Shown here one piece after another: positions 41,521-49,916 of a DNA stretch of 64,000 nt. Position 1 is the stretch's first letter. Each line of letters starts with the position of its first letter. The DNA comes from CAZKRL01 sp964555295 (GTDB taxonomy: Bacteria; Bacteroidota; Bacteroidia; Flavobacteriales_D; Sanyastnellaceae). The notes beneath the pieces are model-generated. The model ran no database searches and was not told where the DNA came from. It was given only the letters and a program-made list of their open reading frames with translations. Both the position numbers and the translations under genes were made by a program. The stretch spans positions 25,557-89,556 of the forward strand of contig CAZKRL010000010.1 of assembly GCA_964555295.1 (NCBI GenBank). Reading direction: 5' to 3'.

Positions 41521-43986
41521 ATGCAGCGCGCCTCGTTTGCTTCTTTGATATGCCTCGTAATAGTGCACATTGCAATTGCACAACCACGAAGCTTGCGTGC
41601 GGTGTTTACAGATACTCCTCCTCATATCGATGGTGTTTTAAGTGATCATCAATGGAAAACAGCCGAACGCTCCGGAGGTTTTATCATGGATAAACCCAAC
41701 CCGGGTAAACCCCATGGCCAATATTCTGAAGTGGCTGTGCTGTATGATAATCAGGCAGTTTATGTAGGGTTTTGGAACTACGATACGGCACCTGATAGTA
41801 TCCTTCGTCAGCTGTGTGGTCGTGACAAAAGCTGCAATACCGATTACTGCGCGGTTACTTTCAGTTGTTTTCAGGATGGTGTGAATGGATTCACTTTCAT
41901 CGTTTCTCCTAATGGCACACAGGGCGATGCCAGAGTGGATGGCAATGGCATGGATCTCAGCTGGAATGCGGTTTGGTACTCGCCAACGTCAACTGATTCG
42001 GGTGGTTGGTACGTTGAATACAAGATACCGTTTGCTGCGTTGCGCTTTCCCGATAAACCTATTCAGGAATGGAATATCAACTTTGAGCGCGACGTTCGGC
42101 GCACGCGTGAACACGCCTATTGGAATACTGTTGATCCATTGAGCGCCGGAGAATTAACGCAAATGGGCGTATTGACCGGAATTGAAAATGTGAAACCGCC
42201 TATTCGGTTTTTCCTATATCCCTACGGATCTGCTTATTACGACCGCAGACCTTTGGATCCTGGAGGGTTTTCTCACAATTATTCATACAACTTCGGCACG
42301 GATATCAAGTTGGGCCTCACCGATGCATTTACGCTCGATCAAATGCTCATACCTGATTTTGGCCAGGTGATCAGCGACCAGAAAGTATTAAACCTTTCAG
42401 CTTATGAAGTGGTTTTTGCCGATAATCGACAGTTTTTTACCGAGGGTACTGAGCTCTTCAATCGCGGCAATGTCTTCTATTCGCGTCGGGTTGGGTACGA
42501 ATCTCCATACAGGGCAGGGAATATTGATTCGCAGTTGAAAGAAAATGAAGTGGTGTCAGTTGTTCCGTCGTCAGATAAAATTCTCAGTGTAATGAAAGTG
42601 TCGGGTCGTAATACCAAGAAACTGGGAGTTGGTGTTTTCAATGCGGTGACAAGACCTTCTTACGCCGAGGTTGCTGATACTTTAACGGGTGAATCTCGTC
42701 GCATACAGGTTTCTAATTATACCAATTATAACATCGCTGTGGTTGATCAGATACTTCCCAATAACTCCTACTTCTCCTTGCTATCCAGCCAGGTCAATCG
42801 GATGGGCAGTGACCGGGACGCCTCTGTATTCGCGACTGAATTTGATTTGCGCAACAAGAAAAATTGTTTTGGTGTCAAGGGGAGTGGTTCATTGAACTCG
42901 TTCAGCGGTGAGGGTAGTCAATGGATGAAGTTTTCGGATACGCCGGGGTATACTGCAAACTTGAGTCTAAATAAGTTGACCGGCAAGTGGCAGGGTGGTG
43001 CCGGGCATAGTGTTACCAGCGATACTTATGACTGCAATGATTTGGGGTATCTGGCCTTTAATAATGAGCGCAGTTCTTGGATTTACAATTCCTACAACAT
43101 TTATAAGCCGTTCGGTAAGTTCAATCGCTTTTGGTCGGAACTTATCATGTCTCACAACATGTTATACAATCCGTCGGTGTTTACTAGCGCTGAATGGAAC
43201 TTAGAATGTGGATTTACGACGCGGAAATTTTTCACGTTCGGGGCGGCCTTAGGCCAAATGCCCGTTCGTGGATTTGACTATTTCGAGCCCAGAGTTTGGG
43301 GCAAGTATGTTAGAACGTATAGAAACCAAACAGCCAATGGATGGATCAGTACAGATTATCGGAAGGCGCTGGCGCTGGATGTATTTGTGCTTGGCAGTGA
43401 TTATGAAAATCCTGGCCGATATCGATTCAATTACAAGATCTCACCACGGATTCGGTTTTCGGATAAACTCTTTGTAACCTATGTCTACAGCTATCAAAGT
43501 CACATTAACGATATTGGTTATGCATATGCTTTCGAAGATGATGATCGTACGCAGCCGCTTTTCTCTACCCGTGATGTTATTTCTCATACCAATGTGCTTA
43601 CGCTGAATTATGCCTTTGGTCCGTTTATGACGTCAATGGTGAGGTGGCGTCATTACTGGGCGTATACCGACTTTAAATCCTTTCACTCGCTTGGCGCTGA
43701 TGGATATCTTGGGAGCACGGATGTCGTAGCGGATAACATCAACTTCAATACCATGACCATTGATTGGATGTTTCAGTGGATTTTCACCCCGGGCAGCGAG
43801 TTGAATATCGTATGGAAATATGCTTTGGATAAAGACGACAATAACATCGCCCCCAATTTGGCAGAGGACCTCAATCGCACGGTGGGTTTGCCCGCTGTGA
43901 ATTCAATCAGTATAAGGTGTATTTATTTCGTTGACTATTTGAGAATTCGAAGATTATTTGACCGAAAGCAGGAGAAGAAAATTTGA
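41521..43986 (+). CDS. DUF5916 protein with CBM9-like domain, outer-membrane-associated
   Basis: An 821-residue secreted protein (signal MQRASFASLICLVIVHIAIA). Residues about 25-215 form a CBM9-like sugar-binding module with HIDGVLSDHQWKTAERSGGF, EVAVLYDNQAVYVGFWNYD and WYVEYKIPFAALRFPDK. The rest is the DUF5916 domain, a beta-rich region with barrel-like strands. This family is very common in Bacteroidota and is likely an outer-membrane barrel; substrate and role are unknown. The 3' end would overlap a longer form of the sigma gene but not the chosen start. Confidence 0.88.
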   Translation: MQRASFASLICLVIVHIAIAQPRSLRAVFTDTPPHIDGVLSDHQWKTAERSGGFIMDKPNPGKPHGQYSEVAVLYDNQAVYVGFWNYDTAPDSILRQLCGRDKSCNTDYCAVTFSCFQDGVNGFTFIVSPNGTQGDARVDGNGMDLSWNAVWYSPTSTDSGGWYVEYKIPFAALRFPDKPIQEWNINFERDVRRTREHAYWNTVDPLSAGELTQMGVLTGIENVKPPIRFFLYPYGSAYYDRRPLDPGGFSHNYSYNFGTDIKLGLTDAFTLDQMLIPDFGQVISDQKVLNLSAYEVVFADNRQFFTEGTELFNRGNVFYSRRVGYESPYRAGNIDSQLKENEVVSVVPSSDKILSVMKVSGRNTKKLGVGVFNAVTRPSYAEVADTLTGESRRIQVSNYTNYNIAVVDQILPNNSYFSLLSSQVNRMGSDRDASVFATEFDLRNKKNCFGVKGSGSLNSFSGEGSQWMKFSDTPGYTANLSLNKLTGKWQGGAGHSVTSDTYDCNDLGYLAFNNERSSWIYNSYNIYKPFGKFNRFWSELIMSHNMLYNPSVFTSAEWNLECGFTTRKFFTFGAALGQMPVRGFDYFEPRVWGKYVRTYRNQTANGWISTDYRKALALDVFVLGSDYENPGRYRFNYKISPRIRFSDKLFVTYVYSYQSHINDIGYAYAFEDDDRTQPLFSTRDVISHTNVLTLNYAFGPFMTSMVRWRHYWAYTDFKSFHSLGADGYLGSTDVVADNINFNTMTIDWMFQWIFTPGSELNIVWKYALDKDDNNIAPNLAEDLNRTVGLPAVNSISIRCIYFVDYLRIRRLFDRKQEKKI

Positions 43987-44047
43987 ATTGCGAATTTTTT
44001 GCCGGGCGATGCAACCTTATATCTCAAAGTTGGGTTCTTTTGTAGGT

Positions 44048-44602
44048 ATGGATGAATACCGCGAATTGATTGAAGGTTGCGTCAGAGGCGAGAGAAAATC
44101 TCAGGCACAGCTCTACAAGAAGTTCTCGGGAATTCTTTTTGCTATTTGCCTTCGTTATGCCAGCAATAGGGTAGAAGCGCAGGATGTGCTGCAAGAGGTT
44201 TTTGTGCGGGTGTTTTCAAACATTCGCTCCTTCAGTTTCGACGGAAGCTTTGAAGGTTGGTTGAAAAGAATTGCGGTGAATACGAGTATTACGCACTATC
44301 GTAAGAATCTGAAGCATGCCTATCAGGAAGACGTTGACAGTGCTGCTCTCGGAATCAGTGATACGGATTATTTGAATCCTGAATACACCGCGGAAGAATT
44401 GACATTGTGCATCCAAAAGTTGCCTTTGGGATACAGAACTGTTTTCAATCTGTATGTGCTGGAGGGATGGATGCACAAGGAAATCAGTGACCATTTGGGT
44501 ATTGATATCAATACTTCGAAATCACAGCTTTCCCGTGCAAAGGTTTTCTTGCAAAAGGAATTGATAGAGTTGAGTAGAATTAAATTGACAAATAATGAGT
44601 AG
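44048..44602 (+). CDS. ECF-type RNA polymerase sigma factor
   Basis: A 184-residue sigma-70 family protein from ATG 44048 (ATG 44009 gives 13 more residues). Region 2 is ILFAICLRYASNRVEAQDVL then QEVFVRVFSNIRSFSFDGSF with GWLKRIAVNTSITHYRK; region 4 is LPLGYRTVFNLYVLEGWMHK then EISDHLGIDINTSKSQLSRA. This is an ECF factor for a stress- or nutrient-responsive regulon. Its stop overlaps the next gene by 8 bases, and that gene is a membrane protein that may be its anti-sigma partner. Confidence 0.92.
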   Translation: MDEYRELIEGCVRGERKSQAQLYKKFSGILFAICLRYASNRVEAQDVLQEVFVRVFSNIRSFSFDGSFEGWLKRIAVNTSITHYRKNLKHAYQEDVDSAALGISDTDYLNPEYTAEELTLCIQKLPLGYRTVFNLYVLEGWMHKEISDHLGIDINTSKSQLSRAKVFLQKELIELSRIKLTNNE

Positions 44603-45089
44603 TGAAAATCGTTTCTTTGAAGAAGTTAAGGGCCGTCTGGATAACTACACCCCGGATGCACCCTCCGAAGTTTTTGGAATGGCTCGGAACCAATTTCTTA
44701 CCCGCCGTTTCTTCCGTTTCAATTTGCAACATTTCAATATCTGGTACGTGGGCGTTATAGTAACCGGAGTTACCGCTGCGGTTCTTTTGAGCCAGCCGAA
44801 AACGGAGCCGGAGGTGGTCGTTACCGCACCTCTTGATGTGCCAGCACCACAGATCATACAACAACCTGCGTCTGAACAAGCGCTCGAGCAGCAGGTACAG
44901 GTGCCGCAGGAAAAGAGCCAAGAGACGAAACCGAAAGCTCACGTAGTTAAGAGAGAAGCGGCAGAAGCAACCAAGGTTGACGAGCCAAGAGTGGAAGAGC
45001 AGTCGGTTGAAGAGGTAAAGGCCAATACACCCGTGGTTGAGCCCAAGTCTAAATCACTGAATGTGAAAGTATTTAAGGAAAAGAAGTAG
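44595..45089 (+). CDS. Single-span membrane protein, putative anti-sigma partner
   Basis: A 164-residue protein overlapping the sigma gene by 8 bases. A cytoplasmic N-terminal part of about 48 residues (RFFEEVKGRLDNYTPDAPSE) precedes a membrane segment (about 49-66, IWYVGVIVTGVTAAVLLS), then a disordered Val/Glu/Pro/Lys-rich periplasmic tail. The topology and position suit an anti-sigma factor, but no zinc-binding anti-sigma motif or known family is seen. Convergent overlap with the 2OG oxygenase gene (17 bases). Confidence 0.65.
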   Translation: MSSENRFFEEVKGRLDNYTPDAPSEVFGMARNQFLTRRFFRFNLQHFNIWYVGVIVTGVTAAVLLSQPKTEPEVVVTAPLDVPAPQIIQQPASEQALEQQVQVPQEKSQETKPKAHVVKREAAEATKVDEPRVEEQSVEEVKANTPVVEPKSKSLNVKVFKEKK

Positions 45090-45657
45090 ACAGCCATCCT
45101 GTGATACTTCTGCGGATTTTGCTCGTGGGCTTAACCTCATGTAGTATTTCACTCAAAAAGAATATGGTTCTGCCATAGATCGGCGTTATAGTATGAGCGT
45201 TACCGCTATCCTCATAAATCACCAACTCACCCCCATGTCCTGGCTCCCACTCAGGGTTTAAGTAATGCACAAATGACACCACACGCGATGAACCCTGCCG
45301 GTGAACATCACGATGCGGCTTGTAAAATGTACCATTGGGGTATACCGCAAAATGCGTTTCTATACTTTTCAAACCTAAGAAATGCGTACGATTGAAATGT
45401 TGCTGCACTTCAACGATGCGCAATAAAAACTCAGCTGTGCAGCCAATCTTTTCATGTGTGTCAATCCAACTGATAAAATCACCACGCTCACTTTCATCCC
45501 TCCTCATTTCAGCATTCTTGCCCACGAGGGCAGCACGCATTTGTTGTGTTTCAAAGAGCTCATGGATTCGTTGGAATAAAGCCATATTCAGTTCGTCTGA
45601 TATGAGATGATCTGTATACCAAAATCCCGTTTGCTCTAATGAAGGTGTATCGATCAA
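45073..45657 (-). CDS. 2-oxoglutarate/Fe(II)-dependent dioxygenase, prolyl-hydroxylase-like
   Basis: A 194-residue protein with the prolyl 4-hydroxylase (P4Hc) core. Iron ligands: His and Asp in FYKPHRDVHRQG and the distal His in SEILHEVKP; the 2-oxoglutarate-binding Arg is in RRSITGWL. Upstream are THFAVYPNGTFYKPHRD and SFVHYLNPEWEPGHGGELVI. It would hydroxylate a protein residue (Pro or another) in the cytoplasm; the target is unknown. Possibly cotranscribed with the multiheme cytochrome gene, whose stop is 11 bases upstream. Confidence 0.88.
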   Translation of the reverse strand: MIDTPSLEQTGFWYTDHLISDELNMALFQRIHELFETQQMRAALVGKNAEMRRDESERGDFISWIDTHEKIGCTAEFLLRIVEVQQHFNRTHFLGLKSIETHFAVYPNGTFYKPHRDVHRQGSSRVVSFVHYLNPEWEPGHGGELVIYEDSGNAHTITPIYGRTIFFLSEILHEVKPTSKIRRSITGWLSTSFP

Positions 45658-45668
45658 TGTCTTGGTAT

Positions 45669-47567
45669 TTATGGATTGGATATCACCAGCCGCTGCAATT
45701 TATCTCCCATGGCGCTTCGTAAGACCGCTATATACGCGCCGCTCCTCAAGTCGTGGGCCAACTGATTTTTTCCTGATTTCACAGGTTGAATCAAGAGTAA
45801 TTTTCCTGAGGAGTCGTAAAGTCGCAACTGACCATCAACCAAAGTTTTGCACTCCAAGAGGCCACCGCGAATGGCCATAATGCGAAATCCTTCACCCTTA
45901 TTTTCGGCTACTCCAACATAGGCCGGAACGCTGGCATTCAATTGCTTCATGAGCAACGGTGTCTTATCAGTTGCATCCAGCATATTACTGAAGGTCTGTA
46001 TTTCTGGTGTATTGTCGGCCATGAGTTCAGCAAGCCACGAGGGGTGAATACTCTGATAATACGCCGCCACCTGAATGCTCAAGGCAGAAAAATGATTCGC
46101 TACCGGTATGTGGTAGTGAACAATATCAGAGCCGTCTATTAAATCAAAATCGTTGTCCGTAATTCCGAGCACAACTTCAGTGGTATCGTACATAGCACCG
46201 CTCGCTTGCATGCCTCGCGGTGCAAGTCGATTGTCTTTGAGATGCGACGCACCGCGGGCTAACACAGATGTACGTTGACCATTTACATCCCCCATGATCA
46301 TCTCATACATCTGTACCTGGCCCTCATCGTTGATGATATTGTAGTGAGGTTCCCAGTCGTTATTTTCTTCGAGCGTGGCGCCATCAGTGTCAAAGGATCC
46401 GCTGCTGAAAATCACATTGCCCAGATCATCTGTGCATTGCAAGTGCAGACTCACGCGCCGCGCGGGATATCCGCTTGGTAATTTGTGCCCGGCAAGATTT
46501 TTAACCTTAACTGCAACGTAAAGTGTATCGGATGTTCTGTTGGTTTCTACCCATTCAAGCTGCAAACTTTGTTGTTGCAACATGTTTTCTGTAGCTGCAA
46601 TGGTATTGTTGAAATCGGCGTCTGAGGCCGCAATCCCAAGTTGTTCTTTATGGTCTCGCATCATTCGCAACATCAGTGCATTGCCACCGGCAAGGGTATG
46701 GAGGCCGAATTCACTTCGGGGCTGTGTTGGATAACCATTGGCGATTTGCACTGCCTGATTGGTAACCCGTGGCATATGGCACTGCTGACAAGTAATATTC
46801 TCTTCGGAGTATGCACTGTTCAGCCATTCATGCCATGTGGCTTGCTCTACAAACTCATTGCCGGTAGAGTTACCTGCAAGGTCAATGGTTGGGGTGATAA
46901 GCGAGTGACATCCCGCACACTCGGAACTCGCGTTAACGTGACTGCCATATACCGGAATGGCTTGCACGGCTTCGGCCATTGGGCTTACGAGCGGACTTAT
47001 GTACGGACCATATTCAATAATGGAATCGGTGCGGTAATTCAAAACTCCCGAATGTTGAGGCGTGCCAGACGATGGCGACTGCCGGTGACACACCATACAA
47101 TTCACACCGTCCAAAGCAGTGTTATCGGCCAGCATTTCTGCCATCGAATATTCACTGGCGCCATTGAGATGCGCATTGTATCTACCTGCAGGCGCATGAC
47201 ATTTCGTACAAAAACTTTCTAACTCGCCTTGATGTGATGGGTTCAACATAACCTCATGACTGATTTTGGCACGCCAATAAGGGTCACGACTGGAATTGGC
47301 CATCATTGTGCTGCGCCAATCATCCACAACGTTGATATCACCGCCTTCCATATCCACGTTATACACCCCACTGCTATCGAAGCCGTGACAATGATCACAG
47401 GTGCCGGCACTTTGAAAATGACCATTTGAACCTTGCCACAATGAATCGAGGGATGAGCCGCCGCGTTGCGGTTGACGATTTGACGGTGTCTCGCTCATGC
47501 TGCCAAGAATTAGCAGGAAGAAAACAGCCAGCGTGAGATGAGCAACGTTTTTTTTCCTGAATGACAT
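45669..47567 (-). CDS. Multiheme c-type cytochrome with T9SS-like tail (five CxxCH)
   Basis: A 632-residue exported protein (signal region NVAHLTLAVFFLLILGS). Five heme-binding CxxCH motifs are seen, in order CDHCH, CTKCH, CMVCH, CAGCH and CQQCH, all in the N-terminal half, so this is a pentaheme cytochrome of the c554/NapC-NirT-like group. Heme distal residues cannot be assigned. The middle to C-terminal half is beta-rich (AGHKLPSGYPARRVSLHLQC) and the end (IRGGLLECKTLVDGQLRLYD to LQRLVISNP) resembles a T9SS sorting domain. It may carry electrons at the cell surface. ATG 47573 is an alternative start. Confidence 0.82.
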   Translation of the reverse strand: MSFRKKNVAHLTLAVFFLLILGSMSETPSNRQPQRGGSSLDSLWQGSNGHFQSAGTCDHCHGFDSSGVYNVDMEGGDINVVDDWRSTMMANSSRDPYWRAKISHEVMLNPSHQGELESFCTKCHAPAGRYNAHLNGASEYSMAEMLADNTALDGVNCMVCHRQSPSSGTPQHSGVLNYRTDSIIEYGPYISPLVSPMAEAVQAIPVYGSHVNASSECAGCHSLITPTIDLAGNSTGNEFVEQATWHEWLNSAYSEENITCQQCHMPRVTNQAVQIANGYPTQPRSEFGLHTLAGGNALMLRMMRDHKEQLGIAASDADFNNTIAATENMLQQQSLQLEWVETNRTSDTLYVAVKVKNLAGHKLPSGYPARRVSLHLQCTDDLGNVIFSSGSFDTDGATLEENNDWEPHYNIINDEGQVQMYEMIMGDVNGQRTSVLARGASHLKDNRLAPRGMQASGAMYDTTEVVLGITDNDFDLIDGSDIVHYHIPVANHFSALSIQVAAYYQSIHPSWLAELMADNTPEIQTFSNMLDATDKTPLLMKQLNASVPAYVGVAENKGEGFRIMAIRGGLLECKTLVDGQLRLYDSSGKLLLIQPVKSGKNQLAHDLRSGAYIAVLRSAMGDKLQRLVISNP

Positions 47568-47669
47568 TTGCATGGAGTCGCTAAATTAGGGCAGTATGTT
47601 ATCATTAAACTTCCATTGCCTTAAGGTTTTTTCTGAAGCGATGGCGTTGTCCCCCCCTATTTTTACCCT

Positions 47670-49298
47670 GTGAAAAGAACCATAATAAACCTACTGATCA
47701 TTGCTGTTACATCGTTGCCAAGTTTTATGGCTTCGGCGCAATTAAAGCCGCAAGGCAGCAATCCATCTGCAGAGAAATTTGCTACTCTGCTCAACTATAT
47801 CGAGATGATGTATGTGGATAGCGTCAATTCTGTTGATCTCACCGAGAAAGCAATTATGCACATGCTAGAAGAGCTCGATCCTCATTCTGTCTATCTCGAT
47901 AAGGAGGAAATTCAAGCGGCCAATGAGCCACTTCAAGGTAGCTTCGATGGCATTGGTGTTCAGTTCAACATTCACAAGGATACCATCATGGTAGTAGAGC
48001 CAATACCCGGCGGACCATCAGAAAAATTGGGTATTCAGGGCGGAGATAAGATTGTAGTTATCGACGGACAAAATGTTGCGGGCATTGGCATCAAAAATAA
48101 TGATGTCATGAAAAAACTGAAAGGTCCCAAAGGAACTCAGGTCAAGGTTGGCATCATGCGTGCGGGGGTAAAAGACCTGTTGGAGTATACCATTGTGCGT
48201 GACAAAATTCCGATTTATTCTGTGGATGCCGTATACATGGCAACACCAACAGTGGGGTATATCAAAATCAGTCGTTTCGCTCAAACAACCGCAGATGAAA
48301 TGCGAAAGGGCATTGAAGAACTGCGAGCTCAGGGCATGAAAGATTTGATCATTGATTTGCAAGATAATGGCGGTGGTCTTCTTGACATCGCAGTTGAAAT
48401 GTGTGATGAGTTTATCTCCGGAGATCGATTGCTTGTATATACGCAGGGTAGATCATTTGCACGTGACGAACGTAAGGCCAATCCCAATGTGAAGGGCATG
48501 TATGAAAAGGGAAGACTTGTGGTATTGATAGACGAGTCGAGCGCTTCTGCCAGTGAAATTTTGAGTGGTGCCATTCAGGATTGGGATAGAGGATTGATCG
48601 TTGGACGGCGCTCTTTTGGCAAAGGGCTTGTGCAACGTCCGGTACGTTTGCCTGATGGCAGTGTGGTTCGATTAACCGTGCAGAAATATTTTACGCCCTC
48701 AGGCAGATGCATTCAAAAACCTTATGATCACGGTGGCGATGATGATTACGATCGTGACATCGAAAAGCGAATGAAAAGCGGAGAGCTGTTCAATGCCGAC
48801 AGCCTTCATTTTCCGGATTCATTGAAGTATCAAACCAATCTTCAGAAGCGCACGGTGTATGGTGGCGGCGGAATTTTTCCGGATGTGTTTGTGCCTCTCG
48901 ACACATCACAAAACAGTCATTACTTCTCTGAATTACTTCGCACCGGCGTGAGCAACGATTGGGCATTGGAATACTGCAACAAGCACCGAACAGAACTGCT
49001 TGCAAAATATCGCGATGTAACCCAATTCTATTCCAATTTCAAATTGCCCGAAAGCTGGCCAACAGAAATTGTCGGGCTGTTGACAGAGAAGAAGGTGGAG
49101 TACAATGCCACACAGTTTGAGCATTCAAGAAAGGCCATTGAAATACGGCTGCGTGCGCTCATTGCCCGCAATATTTATGAAAACGAGGCTTTTTACTACG
49201 TCATCAATGATCTCAATCCCGTTCTCAAACGAGCTATCGAAGTTTTACAAGATGGGAGCTTTGAGAAAATGAAACTTGCATATAAAGACTTCAAATAA
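47670..49298 (+). CDS. S41-family carboxyl-terminal processing protease
   Basis: A 542-residue protease starting at GTG 47670, with a signal peptide (MKRTIINLLIIAVTSLPSFM). The PDZ domain is seen in FDGIGVQFNIHKDTIMVVEP with PSEKLGIQGGDKIVVIDGQ. The catalytic Ser is in DESSASASEILSGAIQDW and the catalytic Lys in GRRSFGKGLVQ. It is a Ctp/Tsp-type periplasmic enzyme that trims the C termini of exported proteins or degrades mistagged ones. Its C-terminal helical region (from about residue 390) is longer than in Prc-like short forms and is common in Bacteroidota. The DUF1573 gene follows by 23 bases. Confidence 0.92.
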   Translation: MKRTIINLLIIAVTSLPSFMASAQLKPQGSNPSAEKFATLLNYIEMMYVDSVNSVDLTEKAIMHMLEELDPHSVYLDKEEIQAANEPLQGSFDGIGVQFNIHKDTIMVVEPIPGGPSEKLGIQGGDKIVVIDGQNVAGIGIKNNDVMKKLKGPKGTQVKVGIMRAGVKDLLEYTIVRDKIPIYSVDAVYMATPTVGYIKISRFAQTTADEMRKGIEELRAQGMKDLIIDLQDNGGGLLDIAVEMCDEFISGDRLLVYTQGRSFARDERKANPNVKGMYEKGRLVVLIDESSASASEILSGAIQDWDRGLIVGRRSFGKGLVQRPVRLPDGSVVRLTVQKYFTPSGRCIQKPYDHGGDDDYDRDIEKRMKSGELFNADSLHFPDSLKYQTNLQKRTVYGGGGIFPDVFVPLDTSQNSHYFSELLRTGVSNDWALEYCNKHRTELLAKYRDVTQFYSNFKLPESWPTEIVGLLTEKKVEYNATQFEHSRKAIEIRLRALIARNIYENEAFYYVINDLNPVLKRAIEVLQDGSFEKMKLAYKDFK

Positions 49299-49321
49299 AT
49301 AATTTTACCAAAAAAATCAAT

Positions 49322-49828
49322 ATGAGTAACGGATTAAAAGTTGGCGTGTTATTAGTGGTTGCGGGATTTCTGGGATATGTAGGATACCGTGCATTGTCCA
49401 ATCATGAAGAAGAAATCAGCAGTCGGTTGGTTGAGTCTGCAGTGAATGATACCAGTGCTGCAGAAATCACTGAGCCAAAGAAGGCATCAGAAACCCGGGC
49501 GAAGACGAGCTTGAAGTTTGATAAAACCGAACATGATTTTGGTAAAATCAAACAAGGTGAGTCGGTGGAGTGTGTGTTCAAAGTAACCAATACAGGTAAT
49601 GAGCCGTTGATCATTGAAGAGGCGCACGGTTCATGTGGTTGCACCGTGCCTGATTATCCTAAAGATGCGATCGCGGCGGGAGAGACCAAAGACATAAAAG
49701 TGAAATTCAACAGCGCTGGTAAGCAAGGTCCGAATACCAAAACTGTTACGATCACTGCAAACACCGAACCGTTGCAAACGGTTATCAGTATCAAGGCCGA
49801 TGTTGAGGCTGCAGAGGAGAAGAAATAG
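49322..49828 (+). CDS. DUF1573-domain membrane-anchored protein
   Basis: A 168-residue protein. An N-terminal hydrophobic anchor (LKVGVLLVVAGFLGYVGYRA) is followed by a linker and the DUF1573 domain (KFDKTEHDFGKIKQGESVEC, FKVTNTGNEPLIIEEAHGSC, GCTVPDYPKDAIAAGET), an Ig-like fold with a conserved CGCT pair. Function is unknown; family members are often envelope-associated. Cotranscription with the S41 protease is likely, suggesting a role in exported-protein handling. Confidence 0.85.
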   Translation: MSNGLKVGVLLVVAGFLGYVGYRALSNHEEEISSRLVESAVNDTSAAEITEPKKASETRAKTSLKFDKTEHDFGKIKQGESVECVFKVTNTGNEPLIIEEAHGSCGCTVPDYPKDAIAAGETKDIKVKFNSAGKQGPNTKTVTITANTEPLQTVISIKADVEAAEEKK

Positions 49829-49916
49829 GTTATCTAAACCTCAGTGGAGGTAAGTCCATCAGTCTTCAACAATGTTGAATCGATGTGAGGAGTTAAAAAC
49901 TGTTTTTCTATCGATA

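Noticed and set aside
49865..49879. Perfect inverted repeat TTCAACA-A-TGTTGAA as a terminator or operator
   Set aside because: No T run follows and it lies between convergent genes with no promoter next to it; likely chance.
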